DNA of 64,000 nucleotides from Chondrus crispus. Taxonomy: Eukaryota > Rhodophyta > Florideophyceae > Gigartinales > Gigartinaceae. The stretch is taken from assembly GCF_000350225.1 (NCBI RefSeq), contig NW_005178992.1, forward strand, positions 432,733 to 496,732. The letters are read 5' to 3'. Below, piece by piece: positions 11,584-21,740 of this stretch. Numbering within the stretch: position 1 is the first letter of the stretch; each line of letters starts with the position of its first letter. A program made the translations under genes and the position numbers. The notes under the pieces are model-generated. The model searched no databases and was not told the origin of the DNA. It saw only the letters and a list, made by a program, of their open reading frames with translations.

Positions 11584-12277
11584 ACTGGTAAATGCAACAG
11601 GCCTATGGTAAAATGACCCCCAACGCTCCTCCCCTTTATAAATGAAATAGGAGAAAACGCGTGGGTCCCAGGACGGAGACCCCAACATGAACAATCTAAT
11701 TGGACCCGTATCCGCGTTTGGCATTGCAATCCCACCAATTGATTTTAAGCTACTTAGTGTTACCGTTACTTTAAGCTTTTCACTGATGTAGAAAAGAGTC
11801 ACTATCTATCTGAGTAAACGTGGTCGTTTTTGGAGACTCCTTTGTATATCAGTGAGCAGTTCTGGATTGGTGACTGAGACGATGTGGATGTATTCATTCC
11901 CCTACCTCTTCTATCTCCCCTGGACAATATGTAAAGGGAAATAAGCCAGTTGTTTCCTTTCAAGAGGGGTTTGAAGCTGCTTTATGCTCTATAGACATAT
12001 TGTTATTGAAAAAGGGAGCAAAACCAGCGCAGAAATCCCTTTAGCGGTTCGAGGGAAGCTTTACTTCGTGGCATCTGTGTACGTGTACGCTAGAGTACAA
12101 GGTGGTCTACTACAACATCTCATATTAGAAATGGATTAATCAAGGATACAAGATGATTCACTTGTGCAATGAAGAAAGAAGTGTCACCACAGAGTGATGA
12201 TGACACTGTTCTCGCTATTGAAAGTATGAACTACCTAGTACCTATGCTTGGATGTCGTCCTCCTTAGTACCCTTCAC

Positions 12278-13546
12278 CTACGAATCACTGTCGCCACTAG
12301 AATCACTTGAGTGGTAATCAGAAAAAGAGCTCGAGACCGAATTCTCCTTCGGAGGCTCCGAGTTACCGTGCGGGCCAGTCTGCGGAGAAATGCTCTCCGC
12401 GGAGAGCCCGTCTTGAAAGTGAGGGGTAAAGGACGGATTCCTGTGAACTGAATCCAGCAGCTTCTGTCCTCTAGGAACGAAGTATAGATGATAGCGAACC
12501 ACGTGACCATCCTTCTTTGCAGAGCCAAGTCCAATCTGAGACGTCGCACCGGGTGATATGCTATCCTCGTACGAAGCCCCAGCATGTGAGAGATCTCCTC
12601 TTCCAATGAAGACAGAGTTTGGTGGAACGTGGACTGTCTTCACCTGCACACCCATGGAAATGTGTCTCTGGGCTATTGAATCCTTCACTGTGAAGTGATG
12701 AGAGAACGGACAAACCCAAAGGGGGAATCCATTTTCACCAGAACAAATAAAGAAGTATCCAGGATTCTTTGCGTATTCCAGATTTCCATTCTTAGATTTT
12801 CCAACGCCAAAGTCTGTATGGAGGGACTGCCGAGGACAACCTTTCCCCGTCAGCAAGAAGCGACCCCCAGACTTCGGAACAGCCATCTCCGAAGTGCCCT
12901 TTTCAGGGTCCACGAGTCGAAGTGCAGCAGCAATTTGCGCCAGGCGGACGTCCATCATAGCGCGCTTCCTTACCACCCACACTGTATCGGCATTCTGTTT
13001 GACCTCGGACGAAACACCTGCTAGCGTGGTGATGTAGCGTCCGATGCCCTTATTTCGGTGTTTTCTATCTGTCTCGGGATCGACGTTGAAGATGGGGCTC
13101 CACACTTTGCGATTTGCTTCATCCTTCATCGCATCTTCGCCAGGGAATATTTCTTCGTAGTATTCTATCATCTCTTCGATGACGTCCCCTCCATGGAGAG
13201 GGGCTTCGAAAGCGAGGTTGGATGGCACACCACTGTCACTTCCGAAACCTTCAAGAATGACGAAGCCCTTCTCCCGCAGCTCAGTCGCCTTGGCCAGGAA
13301 GTATTCATTAGCGATGTTGTCTAATTCCATGGCTGCGGCCCAAAGAGCCTGTTCCTCCTTGTACTTCAGGGCCGTATTAGGACTCGGACCCGTGGACGGC
13401 AGTGCTTTCATGAACACGTTGGACTTCGTCGACCCGAGTTCCTTGTGTCGCATAGCCGCGGCGTGATAGTACACGGCATGATGAATTCGCATTAAGTCCA
13501 TCCTTTCGACCAGGCAATTCGCTCGGTGACTAACCGGTATGCACAA
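12278..13546 (-). CDS. 2OG-Fe(II) dioxygenase-like protein
   Basis: 422 codons. The catalytic signature of the double-stranded beta-helix dioxygenases can be read. RQSLHTDFGVG gives His243 and Asp245 of the HxD motif; GDLSHAGASYED gives the distal His at about 321; HVVRYHLYFVPRG gives an Arg at about 350 that would bind 2-oxoglutarate. The N-terminal ~200 residues are helical and unassigned; the C-terminus is Ser/Asp-rich. Members of this superfamily oxidise proteins, small molecules or methylated bases. On a transposon beside a DNA methyltransferase, a TET/JBP- or AlkB-like role on DNA is attractive but not shown. It is in the same frame as the upstream ParB-like ORF, separated only by a TAA at 13586-13588, so both may once have been one polypeptide. 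No ATG is needed if read as a fusion; otherwise Met18 (ERMDLMRIHH) is a possible start. Confidence 0.55.
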   Translation of the reverse strand: MCIPVSHRANCLVERMDLMRIHHAVYYHAAAMRHKELGSTKSNVFMKALPSTGPSPNTALKYKEEQALWAAAMELDNIANEYFLAKATELREKGFVILEGFGSDSGVPSNLAFEAPLHGGDVIEEMIEYYEEIFPGEDAMKDEANRKVWSPIFNVDPETDRKHRNKGIGRYITTLAGVSSEVKQNADTVWVVRKRAMMDVRLAQIAAALRLVDPEKGTSEMAVPKSGGRFLLTGKGCPRQSLHTDFGVGKSKNGNLEYAKNPGYFFICSGENGFPLWVCPFSHHFTVKDSIAQRHISMGVQVKTVHVPPNSVFIGRGDLSHAGASYEDSISPGATSQIGLGSAKKDGHVVRYHLYFVPRGQKLLDSVHRNPSFTPHFQDGLSAESISPQTGPHGNSEPPKENSVSSSFSDYHSSDSSGDSDS

Positions 13547-13585
13547 AGAACGAAGCCAAGGAGTTTGATGCGTTATCGGATTCCC

Positions 13586-16053
13586 TTAAGGCCACTGACT
13601 CGGCGGAAGTAAGGCGTAGTTAACCCAATCCGGGTTCTTCGAAACATTCCATAGGGCAGATTCGTGTGCCCCGATCGGGAGTAGACCTGGAAGAATGTCA
13701 TCGAACTCCCCGACGTCATCTTCCCTTGCCACATCACTTTCGACAGCGGGCGGTAAAGCCGGTATCCTCAATTCCTCTTCCTTCTCTTCAAAGGCAGTGT
13801 TGAGGGCACGGATGTTCTTGGTTGACTGGATAGCATCTTCCCCTCGTTTTCTCTTTCCTGTTTTCTTCAAAGGTAGCTGCAGGGAAATCGTCAATGGATT
13901 AGTTTTAATCCTTTGGCGAATCCCTCTCCGACCTGTTACGGATGAGGTCTGTGAGGAGGACCCAGGCCCTTGCGCGTGACGAGGCGGCTGAGACGTATCA
14001 ACTTGAGACGTAGTCGTTTGAGGTACTTGGCGTGAAGTACCTTGAGAGATAGGCGCGTCAGCTCGCTTAGAAAGCTCCTTAGGTGGAGCTAGAGCTTTCA
14101 CGAGCTTTTTGCGGAGCATATTGAGACGCTTGTCTTGGTCAAAACGCTGCCCAGCTTCATTAACTCCACTCCTGAAACTCTTCATCTGCCTTGCCACAAA
14201 GTCATCAATCCGCATCTTGATGTTTCTGCCGACCTCAATCTCCATTTCCAAGACGCTTTGCAACTCCTTCTCGTACGTGTTGGCAATGGTGCAAAGCTCC
14301 TCATAAATTTCAGCAAAGGCTTCAAAGAAAGCATTCTCGTACTCAGTGAAAGCACCGCGCTTCTTTCTCCTTTTCTTCTGACGCTTGAAGTTCATGGGTT
14401 TGTCCGTCTCCACCTCGCGCAAGAAGACAACGACACATGAAATACCAAGAAGGATTCCAGACCTATGCAGGGTGAGAAGCCGACGGTTGCTAAGGTGCGT
14501 GATACCGATAGTCCTGGTCGTATCGCAGAGGCTTTTGATGGTGTCGAGGTCGATATCGTACTCCACAAGTCGTAGTGCCAAGTGCGCATATCGAGAGTAC
14601 TGCTTAGCCCCCAGCGAACCAAGTACTTTAAGCTTAATAACCGCGCCTGTGACACCTGCGACAGTCATCACAGTACGCTGATTCTGCCTATCCAACCGGT
14701 TCTTCATCATTCGAACAGCCGCTATAGTTGCGTGAATGGAATCTGTGAAGTTTGAGAACCGGATCTTCGACGAGGTGTCGTTGAGTAGAGCACCGATGCC
14801 TAGTTTTTCCAAGTCTGAAACGGGTTTAACATCCTTCCTGTACCACACCTGTGCATCGATCCATTCGAACTCCTTTTCATTTTGCAAGTCAGTAGCCTTG
14901 GCCTTATTCATGCCGGTGACACGATGCTGACCGTCGCAAATTAGGGGTTCCATCATCAGCTCATCTAACCCATCGTCTCTCTGCCTCAACATCGTAGAGC
15001 GGTCGAAGACCATGTCTTCTGGCATGGCCACAGAGATTGCTCCAGCCGCTTTCAGCAGCCCGTTTTTGAGAAGGCTCTCCGTAATTGATTCAACATGTCT
15101 TTCATCAACCTCCCGAAGAGTTTCTTCCATGATTCTGATGTTACTGACTAAGAACCGGACGTGATGCTGCCCGTAGTTGCTCACATCCACTTCAGGGATA
15201 TCTGGGGCAAAAGACTCGTCTATTTCGATGCCGTTGTCGAGTGTAGCAACTCTCGTTTCTTTCACAAACCGGATGTCATCATCAACATTAACAACGTCCA
15301 TTGGCGAACTGCTGTTGTCAGAGTCTCGTCTAGAAGAATCCGCACGAGGTGATTTCGGTGCATCTGCTTCCATTCTGATTTTTCCACATGCATCTGAAAC
15401 GACCGCTGAAACGATGTGTTTCGCCGTGTCCGATTGTTGCTCTTCACCTTTGAATAAACTTAATCTCTTTCGAACGGACATAGGGGTCTGAGCAGTCTTT
15501 TCAACATTAGAGGTTTTCTTGGTAGTGGGAGTGGAGACCGTTCCCTCCATTTCCGACACAACCCCCTTGGCCATCATGAAACTGTCCCAAGGGTATCGCG
15601 CCCATATGTCAACAATCTCTCCAAGTGTCTTGGGACAGTGTTGCTCCTCGTTGGCCGGGAAAGGGTACGGATAGGGAATTTCCTTACGGTTGTCGTCTAT
15701 ATGGACTTTGTAAACCAGAACGAGGTATTGCGAACCTTTCTCCCAGTCCCCGATGTCCGCAAGGTCGAAAGTTCGGAACGGCATCTGGCCCTCGGCACCG
15801 AGGGTGATATGCGCAGTTCCCATTCGAACTACAGCACCGAACTCTTCATGCCCCTCCGGCGTTGCGTGGCCTCGTTTGATTTTGAAGTCATGGGCAAAGA
15901 GGGTCACTTCTGCATCGGCTACAAGTCCCTTGGACTGGAGTTCTTCAAGGGAGCGAACCTTTTTACAGTTGCACGGCTAGAACCACGCACACGCCCACGC
16001 CCACGACCACGACCTCTTCGTTCCTTTCTAATTCCGGGCTTGGGTGTAGGCAT
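13586..16053 (-). CDS. ParB-like / DGQHR-type protein
   Basis: The main frame runs from 15907 (GTG; open a little further upstream) to a TAA at 13586-13588. A ParB/sulfiredoxin-like fold is indicated in order by DERHVESITESLLKNGLL (about residues 265-285), ICDGQHRVTGMNKAKA (about 322) and IDAQVWYRKDV (about 352). The DGQHR box replaces the GERRxRA box of classical ParB. The C-terminal third is basic and disordered. A better start is ATG 16053-16051 (MPTPKPGIRKERRGRGRG), which is in another frame. A one-base gain in the five-A run (TTTTT at 15960-15964 on the plus strand) would join the two. ParB-fold domains bind or cut DNA or hydrolyse CTP, so an action on DNA is likely. It is divergent from the methyltransferase across the 481-bp inverted repeat. 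Confidence 0.6.
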
Positions 16054-16068
16054 GGTAAAAACCTTGAT

Positions 16069-16549
16069 TTATCACTTGTGATACTTCGATGGGGACAGGA
16101 ACGGATAGCAGTAAGAGGAGCGGAACAAAAGTGCAGGCTTATGTAGAGAACAAAAAGACGTTGTGCGCGATAGTCGATGAGGTTTCTTAAACGGACGGCA
16201 AGAGAAGGAGTAATCCAGTAAAGCAACCGCTTAGGTCTTCTAGGTTTCCACTTGTGGTTTCCACGCAATATTTCCACTTGAAGGGTACTCCAACCCACGG
16301 TGACGCGTCCCCTACGCGCGGAGGGGGCCAATTTCAGCACTCTTCCACCACCCAGACCCTTGGGTGATGGTGACAAGATCCGTTCGGGGTACCCCTGCAG
16401 CCAACTATTGTTGACTATCGGCGCAGTCCTCCCCCTATGAGAAAATGTCAATGTTCGAGTTTAGCGGCTAAAGCCACTGAATAGAGGACGACCTAGTAGA
16501 GGTAGTGGTCGATAGAAAGGAGCAGGCGCAGCGCAAAACGCAGCGCGAG
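16069..16549 (-). repeat. 481-bp inverted repeat, left arm
   Basis: This arm is the reverse complement of 17160-17640. The two are essentially identical over about 460 bp, with three mismatches near the outer ends (left cttgtgatacttcgatgg against right cgtgtgatacttaaatgg when aligned). Symmetry is exact: paired coordinates always sum to 33709. The outer end stops 16 bases short of the ATG of the ParB-like gene, so the arm should contain its promoter and 5' leader. Confidence 0.95.
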
Positions 16550-17159
16550 AAACGATAGACGGGTTTGCGACGCGTTCGGGACCTGGAAGCAAGAGAGACT
16601 GTAACTGTGGTCGGAAAGGGAGGGCAGACGCAGTGCAAGTACTCGGTATAGGCGCGCCGGTAGGGTGCAAAGAAGAAAGGTGCTAGAGAGGAAAAGGGTC
16701 GAGTGATGTCAAAGGGGTAGAAGGAGCAGGACGATTTTTCGACAGAAATGCGTCTACACTGGGGCGATTAGGCTATGGAGACACGCTCTACAGACCCAAA
16801 ATCAACGGCCCGGGATGCCCCATGACAGATGACATGCCTGGACATCCCCAGTGGAGCGCTAGGATGGTGTGCGGCCAAAAAAAACAGTCAAGTTTTTTCG
16901 GACGCTCGACCCAGGCACCGGATGGGCACATCGATAGTCGATGTGAAAATCAAATCGTTTTTTTGCGCAATTTTTTGGACGATTTGATTTCCACATCGAG
17001 TGTTGATGTGCAAATCAGATCATTTTTTTGGGCAATTTTTTGGCCGATTTTACCTGCACATCGAGTGTCGATGTGCATATCAGGTGTCAGGGACGCGCGT
17101 CCACCAAGGTGCCTGCAGGCTCATGCTGGCCGTGGTGTCACCTTCTGCCTTTCAGACCG
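16550..17159. other. Spacer between the inverted-repeat arms
   Basis: 610 bases without a gene. It contains short direct repeats built on cacatcgagtgt(c/t)gatgtg (about 16930-17085), each a small inverted repeat, alternating with T-rich runs such as tttttttgggcaattttttgg. The unit may be a regulatory element or the remnant of a small inserted element that created the inverted duplication. Confidence 0.6.
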
Positions 17160-17640
17160 CTCGCGCTGCGTTTTGCGCTGCGCCTGCTCCTTTCTATCGA
17201 CCACTACCTCTACTAGGTCGTCCTCTATTCAGTGGCTTTAGCCGCTAAACTCGAACATTGACATTTTCTCATAGGGGGAGGACTGCGCCGATAGTCAACA
17301 ATAGTTGGCTGCAGGGGTACCCCGAACGGATCTTGTCACCATCACCCAAGGGTCTGGGTGGTGGAAGAGTGCTGAAATTGGCCCCCTCCGCGCGTAGGGG
17401 ACGCGTCACCGTGGGTTGGAGTACCCTTCAAGTGGAAATATTGCGTGGAAACCACAAGTGGAAACCTAGAAGACCTAAGCGGTTGCTTTACTGGATTACT
17501 CCTTCTCTTGCCGTCCGTTTAAGAAACCTCATCGACTATCGCGCACAACGTCTTTTTGTTCTCTACATAAGCCTGCACTTTTGTTCCGCTCCTCTTACTG
17601 CTATCCGTTCCTGTCCCCATTTAAGTATCACACGTGATAA
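17160..17640 (+). repeat. 481-bp inverted repeat, right arm
   Basis: Mirror copy of 16069-16549. It ends two bases before the ATG at 17643 of the methyltransferase-side ORF. Both divergent ORFs begin ATG CCT AC, so homology or shared selection reaches into the start codons. The arms can serve as identical promoters for both directions, or fold into a long hairpin transcript. Confidence 0.95.
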
Positions 17641-17642
17641 AC

Positions 17643-18248
17643 ATGCCTACTCAAGCGAAAACGTCTTCCTTCGGGAAGCGCCTCAAAGCCATACAGGTAG
17701 TGCGAGCAGCCGTAATCCAGCAAACTGGGAACGTGGTACCGAAACTTGGAGATATCGCGGATTGGGTTGAGAATAACCTTGAGACCGATGCTGCAAAGAA
17801 CTAGTTACAATCTTTGGGAGCCGAAAATGTATCCGAGGCAGAGGTTCGCAAATCAAAAATGAATCAACGTCAAGTCGCACAAGTCTATGCAATCGTGCAG
17901 GCGCTTCTTGGTTGCGGGAGAGGCAATGATACTAGACCCTGGCAAATCTTCGAAATCATAAGCGACATTAACGGCGACAGCTTCAATGCTAGAGGTCTCC
18001 AGTGTACGTTTTTTAGCAACACGAGTTCCAAAAGGAATACTGTGAAAAAGCCACGATTCCTTACTCCGCCCGCAACTTCCTTTGAGGCAATTATGTTCCT
18101 AATCTATGTGAGAGTAGTTATGAACTGTCACACCAGGAAACAAGGATCACCATGTGCCAAGAGAAAGAAGGTATTGCAGAACTACAAGGTCAATACGGAG
18201 ACGTCACAGCGTATTGGCTTTGCTGTTCAGCAAGTTATTCGAGCATGA
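17643..18248 (+). CDS. N-terminal ORF in frame with the methyltransferase
   Basis: From ATG 17643 (MPTQAKTSSFGKRLKAIQVV) a frame of 201 codons runs to TGA at 18246-18248, broken by one TAG at 17802-17804. The first 53 residues look like a helical, basic domain (RAAVIQQTGNVVPKLGDIAD). The rest is mixed and unrecognised. Position 18267, the ATG of the methyltransferase ORF, is in the same frame. The whole span 17643-20654 therefore is one frame with two stops (TAG, TGA), both reachable from CAG and CGA by C-to-T change. Either this is the N-terminus of one ~1000-residue protein broken by nonsense changes, or a short gene placed ahead of the methyltransferase. It starts directly at the edge of the inverted repeat. 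Confidence 0.5.
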
Positions 18249-18266
18249 GATTGCAAGGCCAGATAT

Positions 18267-20654
18267 ATGGGATTGAAGAACTGCGAAGAAATGATATATC
18301 CGTACATCACCTTGACAAGTGACGACCGTGAGTTGTGCTTTACTGTGTTGAGTTCAGGCTTCGCCCACAAAAAACAGAAGGATACAATCACAGTCAACGC
18401 CGGGGCATTCTGTCTCCCCGATGAATGTTCCCCACAAGCATTTGGCCGCGTTCCAGTCGTGGATAATGCTCTCCGCGAGGCAGCAAAACTTGTTCTGAGT
18501 AATATCCGCTTCCTCGTGACATCGGATTACTTGTATGAAATGCCTTCCATGGCGAATTGGATGGCTTTCGACAGGTTCAAGAAAGTTCAGGAAACGATCC
18601 CTCCCATCATCGATGGTTATCCGAACGAAATGGTCAATCACGTGAAGAATTCCCTCCCACAACAAGACATAGAGATGGTTTCTTCTGTAAACTCCACTGA
18701 ACAGGCGCAACAAGAAAACATCCTTGCAAGGAGCCTCGCAGTTGTCGCCAGGCGCAGAACTGCTTCTAAGTCCGTCTCACACACCGACTCTGTACAGGCG
18801 GTGCGGGAAAGTGAATCGGTGAGTAGTGCTCCAGACAGGTCAGAGTCCCGGGCAGGACGCTGGCCTGCACAATCACGGACTCTGTCAGTCACGCAGGAGT
18901 GTAAAGGTGAAGGCTGTGAGTGTCGAGAAGCTTTAAAGAATGTCTGCAGGGCAATGAACAAGTACGAAAGGACGTATAGCTGTACATTCCCAGAGCTATC
19001 GCAGGAGGATATCTCATCATGTTCCGAACAAATATTGGAAGGAGTACAGCTGGTGCTTTGTGACCTACCTTACAACTACCGAAGAGAGAACAATCTTCCG
19101 AATTCAACCCATGACAACCTCAGCAAAAGTGACATGACTGATTGTGTTCGTGAGATCAGTCAGATGCTCCGTGAGGATGGACATGCGTTTGTGTTCTGCT
19201 CTGCATTGCAATTCAAACTCTGGTATGACGCCTTGGCATCGTGTACAGTTGCAGTCAGTTCTGATAATGAAGATGAACAAGATGAGGAAGAATCAAATCA
19301 AGGCGATGAGGAAGGGCGGTCAGGAACCGAAGACCTCCTAGAAGAGAATCTCCCTGCGGAGCGTCTCCGAATTTTCAGTGTGGATCCCTCACCAGTGCTT
19401 ATGAACAGCATGCCGGGTCATTATTACACGAATGCTGCCATCAAGACGACGGCTTTCAGACGAATTTCCGAGATGGCTGTACATGTCACTAAGAAAGGAC
19501 TCAATTCGAAGGACGCTTTCGCCCTGGTTAACTACGATAACTTCAACTTGGTCTCTTCCCGCCATCCGGCTTGGACTAACATTATCGACAACGTTCCGAG
19601 ACTACAAGAGGAAGAGAGGCTTAAGCACCCCGACGCCCCGAAGTCAAAGTTCGTCCCGTTGCGACCGGAACAGAAACCTCTACGTCTTCTCATGGAAATC
19701 ATTTCTCGCTTGACTCAACCGGGTGATTACGTTGTTGATATGTTCAGTGGAACCTTTTCAACTGGAGTGGCTTGTCTTTCGCTCAAAAAGCATCGGAGAT
19801 TTGTGGGGTGTGAACGGGACCCGGTTGCCTGGCTTGGTGCGACAGAAAACTTGGAGCTGGTCTTTGCTCAGAGTGTTCTGAATCCATCTTCTGACATCAA
19901 CATACCACAGTTGGAATCCGCAGCAGAGCTATTGTTGGCTCATAATCCGGCATTTACAAGGGCCGCTGAGAAGGGCTCAGATTGGAAGCCTCCCAGAGGA
20001 TGTCCTTACTTTCAACAAGCTCCGGAGCACATTTCGAAGTTCCTGGCCACTAAGTTACAAGCACGAAATATGGTGCAAGAGTGCAAAGGAAAGCCTTTAT
20101 CAGAGTGGGCGAGGGAATATATCGGAGGCCTTCAAACAGTTCACTGCGAAGATATCATTTTATATGAGTGTATGGTTCTCGGTTTGATTGAGGCTCCTTC
20201 AAAGCACTGGAATGATGGCTCTCTTGGTGTTTTTACGACCAGAACTGTTCAGAGGGGAGAGGTTATAGGCCCTGTTGATGGAACAGTCATTTATAGGGAC
20301 TTAACAAAACAAAGTCAGTCCACAAAACAATACGGTGAAAACGGTGTACTTGGGTGTACACCTCAAATGTTCCGCAACTGTTCATATCTGATTGAATTGA
20401 GCAAGAGTTTTCGGGGCGTGAGAGAGGTTTACATTGTTCCTGCACAGTTCGGCGTCGCAAGAAGGATCAGACTGGCTACGGGGACTAGAGAGGTGGAGGG
20501 ACACGGACTTCGGAAGGCGGGGACACCGAATGTGTCCCTTTGCTACAAGCCGACAAAGGTAGCTGACCTGAATTTTGTTTGCGGCCATGATACAGTTTTA
20601 TATGTCGCAACCACAGATATAGAGGCCGGGGCAGAACTTCTAGTCAGCGTGTAG
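18267..20654 (+). CDS. Beta-class DNA methyltransferase with SET-like C-terminal domain
   Basis: 795 codons from an ATG. Motif IV reads VLCDLPYNY (D266-Y269; DLPY in place of DPPY). The SAM-binding motif I lies downstream, DYVVDMFSGTFSTG (about D491-G499), followed by RRFVGCERDP. The order IV before I is that of beta-class N6-adenine/N4-cytosine methyltransferases. Between them is an acidic insert (about residues 330-365). From about residue 650 the sequence resembles a SET domain: LGVFTTRTVQRGEVIGPVDG at the start, NVSLCYKP where the N-H-S motif is expected, and VLYVATTDIEAGAELLVSV at the end. A Cys-rich patch (ECKGEGCECREALKNVC, about 211-227) may bind metal. Likely role: DNA base methylation, with a SET-like module that may bind or modify chromatin. 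The SET call is less certain because key residues are diverged. Confidence 0.75.
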   Translation: MGLKNCEEMIYPYITLTSDDRELCFTVLSSGFAHKKQKDTITVNAGAFCLPDECSPQAFGRVPVVDNALREAAKLVLSNIRFLVTSDYLYEMPSMANWMAFDRFKKVQETIPPIIDGYPNEMVNHVKNSLPQQDIEMVSSVNSTEQAQQENILARSLAVVARRRTASKSVSHTDSVQAVRESESVSSAPDRSESRAGRWPAQSRTLSVTQECKGEGCECREALKNVCRAMNKYERTYSCTFPELSQEDISSCSEQILEGVQLVLCDLPYNYRRENNLPNSTHDNLSKSDMTDCVREISQMLREDGHAFVFCSALQFKLWYDALASCTVAVSSDNEDEQDEEESNQGDEEGRSGTEDLLEENLPAERLRIFSVDPSPVLMNSMPGHYYTNAAIKTTAFRRISEMAVHVTKKGLNSKDAFALVNYDNFNLVSSRHPAWTNIIDNVPRLQEEERLKHPDAPKSKFVPLRPEQKPLRLLMEIISRLTQPGDYVVDMFSGTFSTGVACLSLKKHRRFVGCERDPVAWLGATENLELVFAQSVLNPSSDINIPQLESAAELLLAHNPAFTRAAEKGSDWKPPRGCPYFQQAPEHISKFLATKLQARNMVQECKGKPLSEWAREYIGGLQTVHCEDIILYECMVLGLIEAPSKHWNDGSLGVFTTRTVQRGEVIGPVDGTVIYRDLTKQSQSTKQYGENGVLGCTPQMFRNCSYLIELSKSFRGVREVYIVPAQFGVARRIRLATGTREVEGHGLRKAGTPNVSLCYKPTKVADLNFVCGHDTVLYVATTDIEAGAELLVSV

Positions 20655-20726
20655 AAGTATTCCGAGTTGTGTGGTAGTGCTAAAAGCTGTTGAATAAAGA
20701 CCAGAGTTCTTGTTCCGCACATATAC

Positions 20727-21740
20727 TTATGCTCGACGTGGCGGATACCCTTCCTTTCGCCCCCACACCTGATAAATTCCACCGTCTGGGAGACTCCTGT
20801 GTTGTACTGCTGAGTTCGATGTGGATATGAGACACATATGATCGTCGCTTTCTTCGCTCTCCTGTTCGCAGTAGTGCATAACTAATGCCTTTTGAACGTA
20901 GCTTCCAAGCTCAACCAGCGCTCTTCTGTCGTTTCGTTGTTGTATTAACACGCCGTATCCATCTTCCTCCGCTTCGCACTCCTTCACTGCGCAATATCGT
21001 ATTGTTTCCTGACTTTCTTTCCCACGAGCGTCCAGAATCTGGACTTGAAATACGGCTAGCACCATCCAGAACCTTCTATCTTGATCATGCTCAGAATCTT
21101 TGTTCTCATGAAAGGTGAATGTGAGATCAGGATCCGCGGTCGAAACTACACAAGCCTGCAGGGCTTGAATCACTCTACCGTAGGATATAGTTGCCAGAAC
21201 GGATGTTTGGTCCCTCTTTTGCCCGTCTGTTACTTTGCACCACTTCGCAGTTCCATATGTATGTAGAGTTACGGAATTTCCATGCTCCGCCCGGCCACTT
21301 CTAAGACATATCTTGTGTTTCCATAAATTCTCTAAAAGCTCCCTTGCTTTCAACAGAAATGCAAGGTCAGATGATTCGAACATTTCTGAATATTGACCTC
21401 CGTCCGCAGTGTTTCCTAGGTTCATAATTCTTGACTTGTCTACGCGCCAGTCCTTCCTACTGAGAGACGATGATAAAAGTCCTTTCCGATGGAATCGAAG
21501 GTTCTGCAGAACAGGAGTTGGGAAGCAGTCCTGAAGCTTTTCTAGTAATCTTCCGGCATCCTGCAGCCCAGAACTGTCGTAGCCCAAGAGATTCAAAACC
21601 GACTTCGCTGACTCAAAGCTCCATCCGTTCTCACTGGTGCCAATGCCTTCAGTCTCAATTGCCAGACGAGTCTTCCAGTCGTTGGCAAGACGATGTTCCA
21701 GAGCCTGTAATTGTGAGTTTTTCATATTGGATTGAGCCAC
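20727..21740 (-). CDS. CACTA-like transposase, C-terminal part in shifted frame
   Basis: 337 codons. Its start (AQSNMKNSQLQALEHRLANDW) is what follows the ESAHQPLKR motif in Tnp2-like transposases, but it lies in the -1 frame relative to the core ORF. The junction is a run of five C on the plus strand (21740-21744); one more base would join the frames. The rest is unassigned but protein-like (HENKDSEHDQDRRFWMVLAVF). It is read as the C-terminal domain of the same transposase. It converges tail to tail with the methyltransferase gene, with a 72-base gap. Confidence 0.6.
   Translation of the reverse strand: MAQSNMKNSQLQALEHRLANDWKTRLAIETEGIGTSENGWSFESAKSVLNLLGYDSSGLQDAGRLLEKLQDCFPTPVLQNLRFHRKGLLSSSLSRKDWRVDKSRIMNLGNTADGGQYSEMFESSDLAFLLKARELLENLWKHKICLRSGRAEHGNSVTLHTYGTAKWCKVTDGQKRDQTSVLATISYGRVIQALQACVVSTADPDLTFTFHENKDSEHDQDRRFWMVLAVFQVQILDARGKESQETIRYCAVKECEAEEDGYGVLIQQRNDRRALVELGSYVQKALVMHYCEQESEESDDHMCLISTSNSAVQHRSLPDGGIYQVWGRKEGYPPRRA

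Noticed and set aside
15963..16451. Matching ORFs on both inverted-repeat arms (also 17258-17770)
   Set aside because: Identical because the arms are identical; no protein-like features; better explained as promoter and leader DNA.
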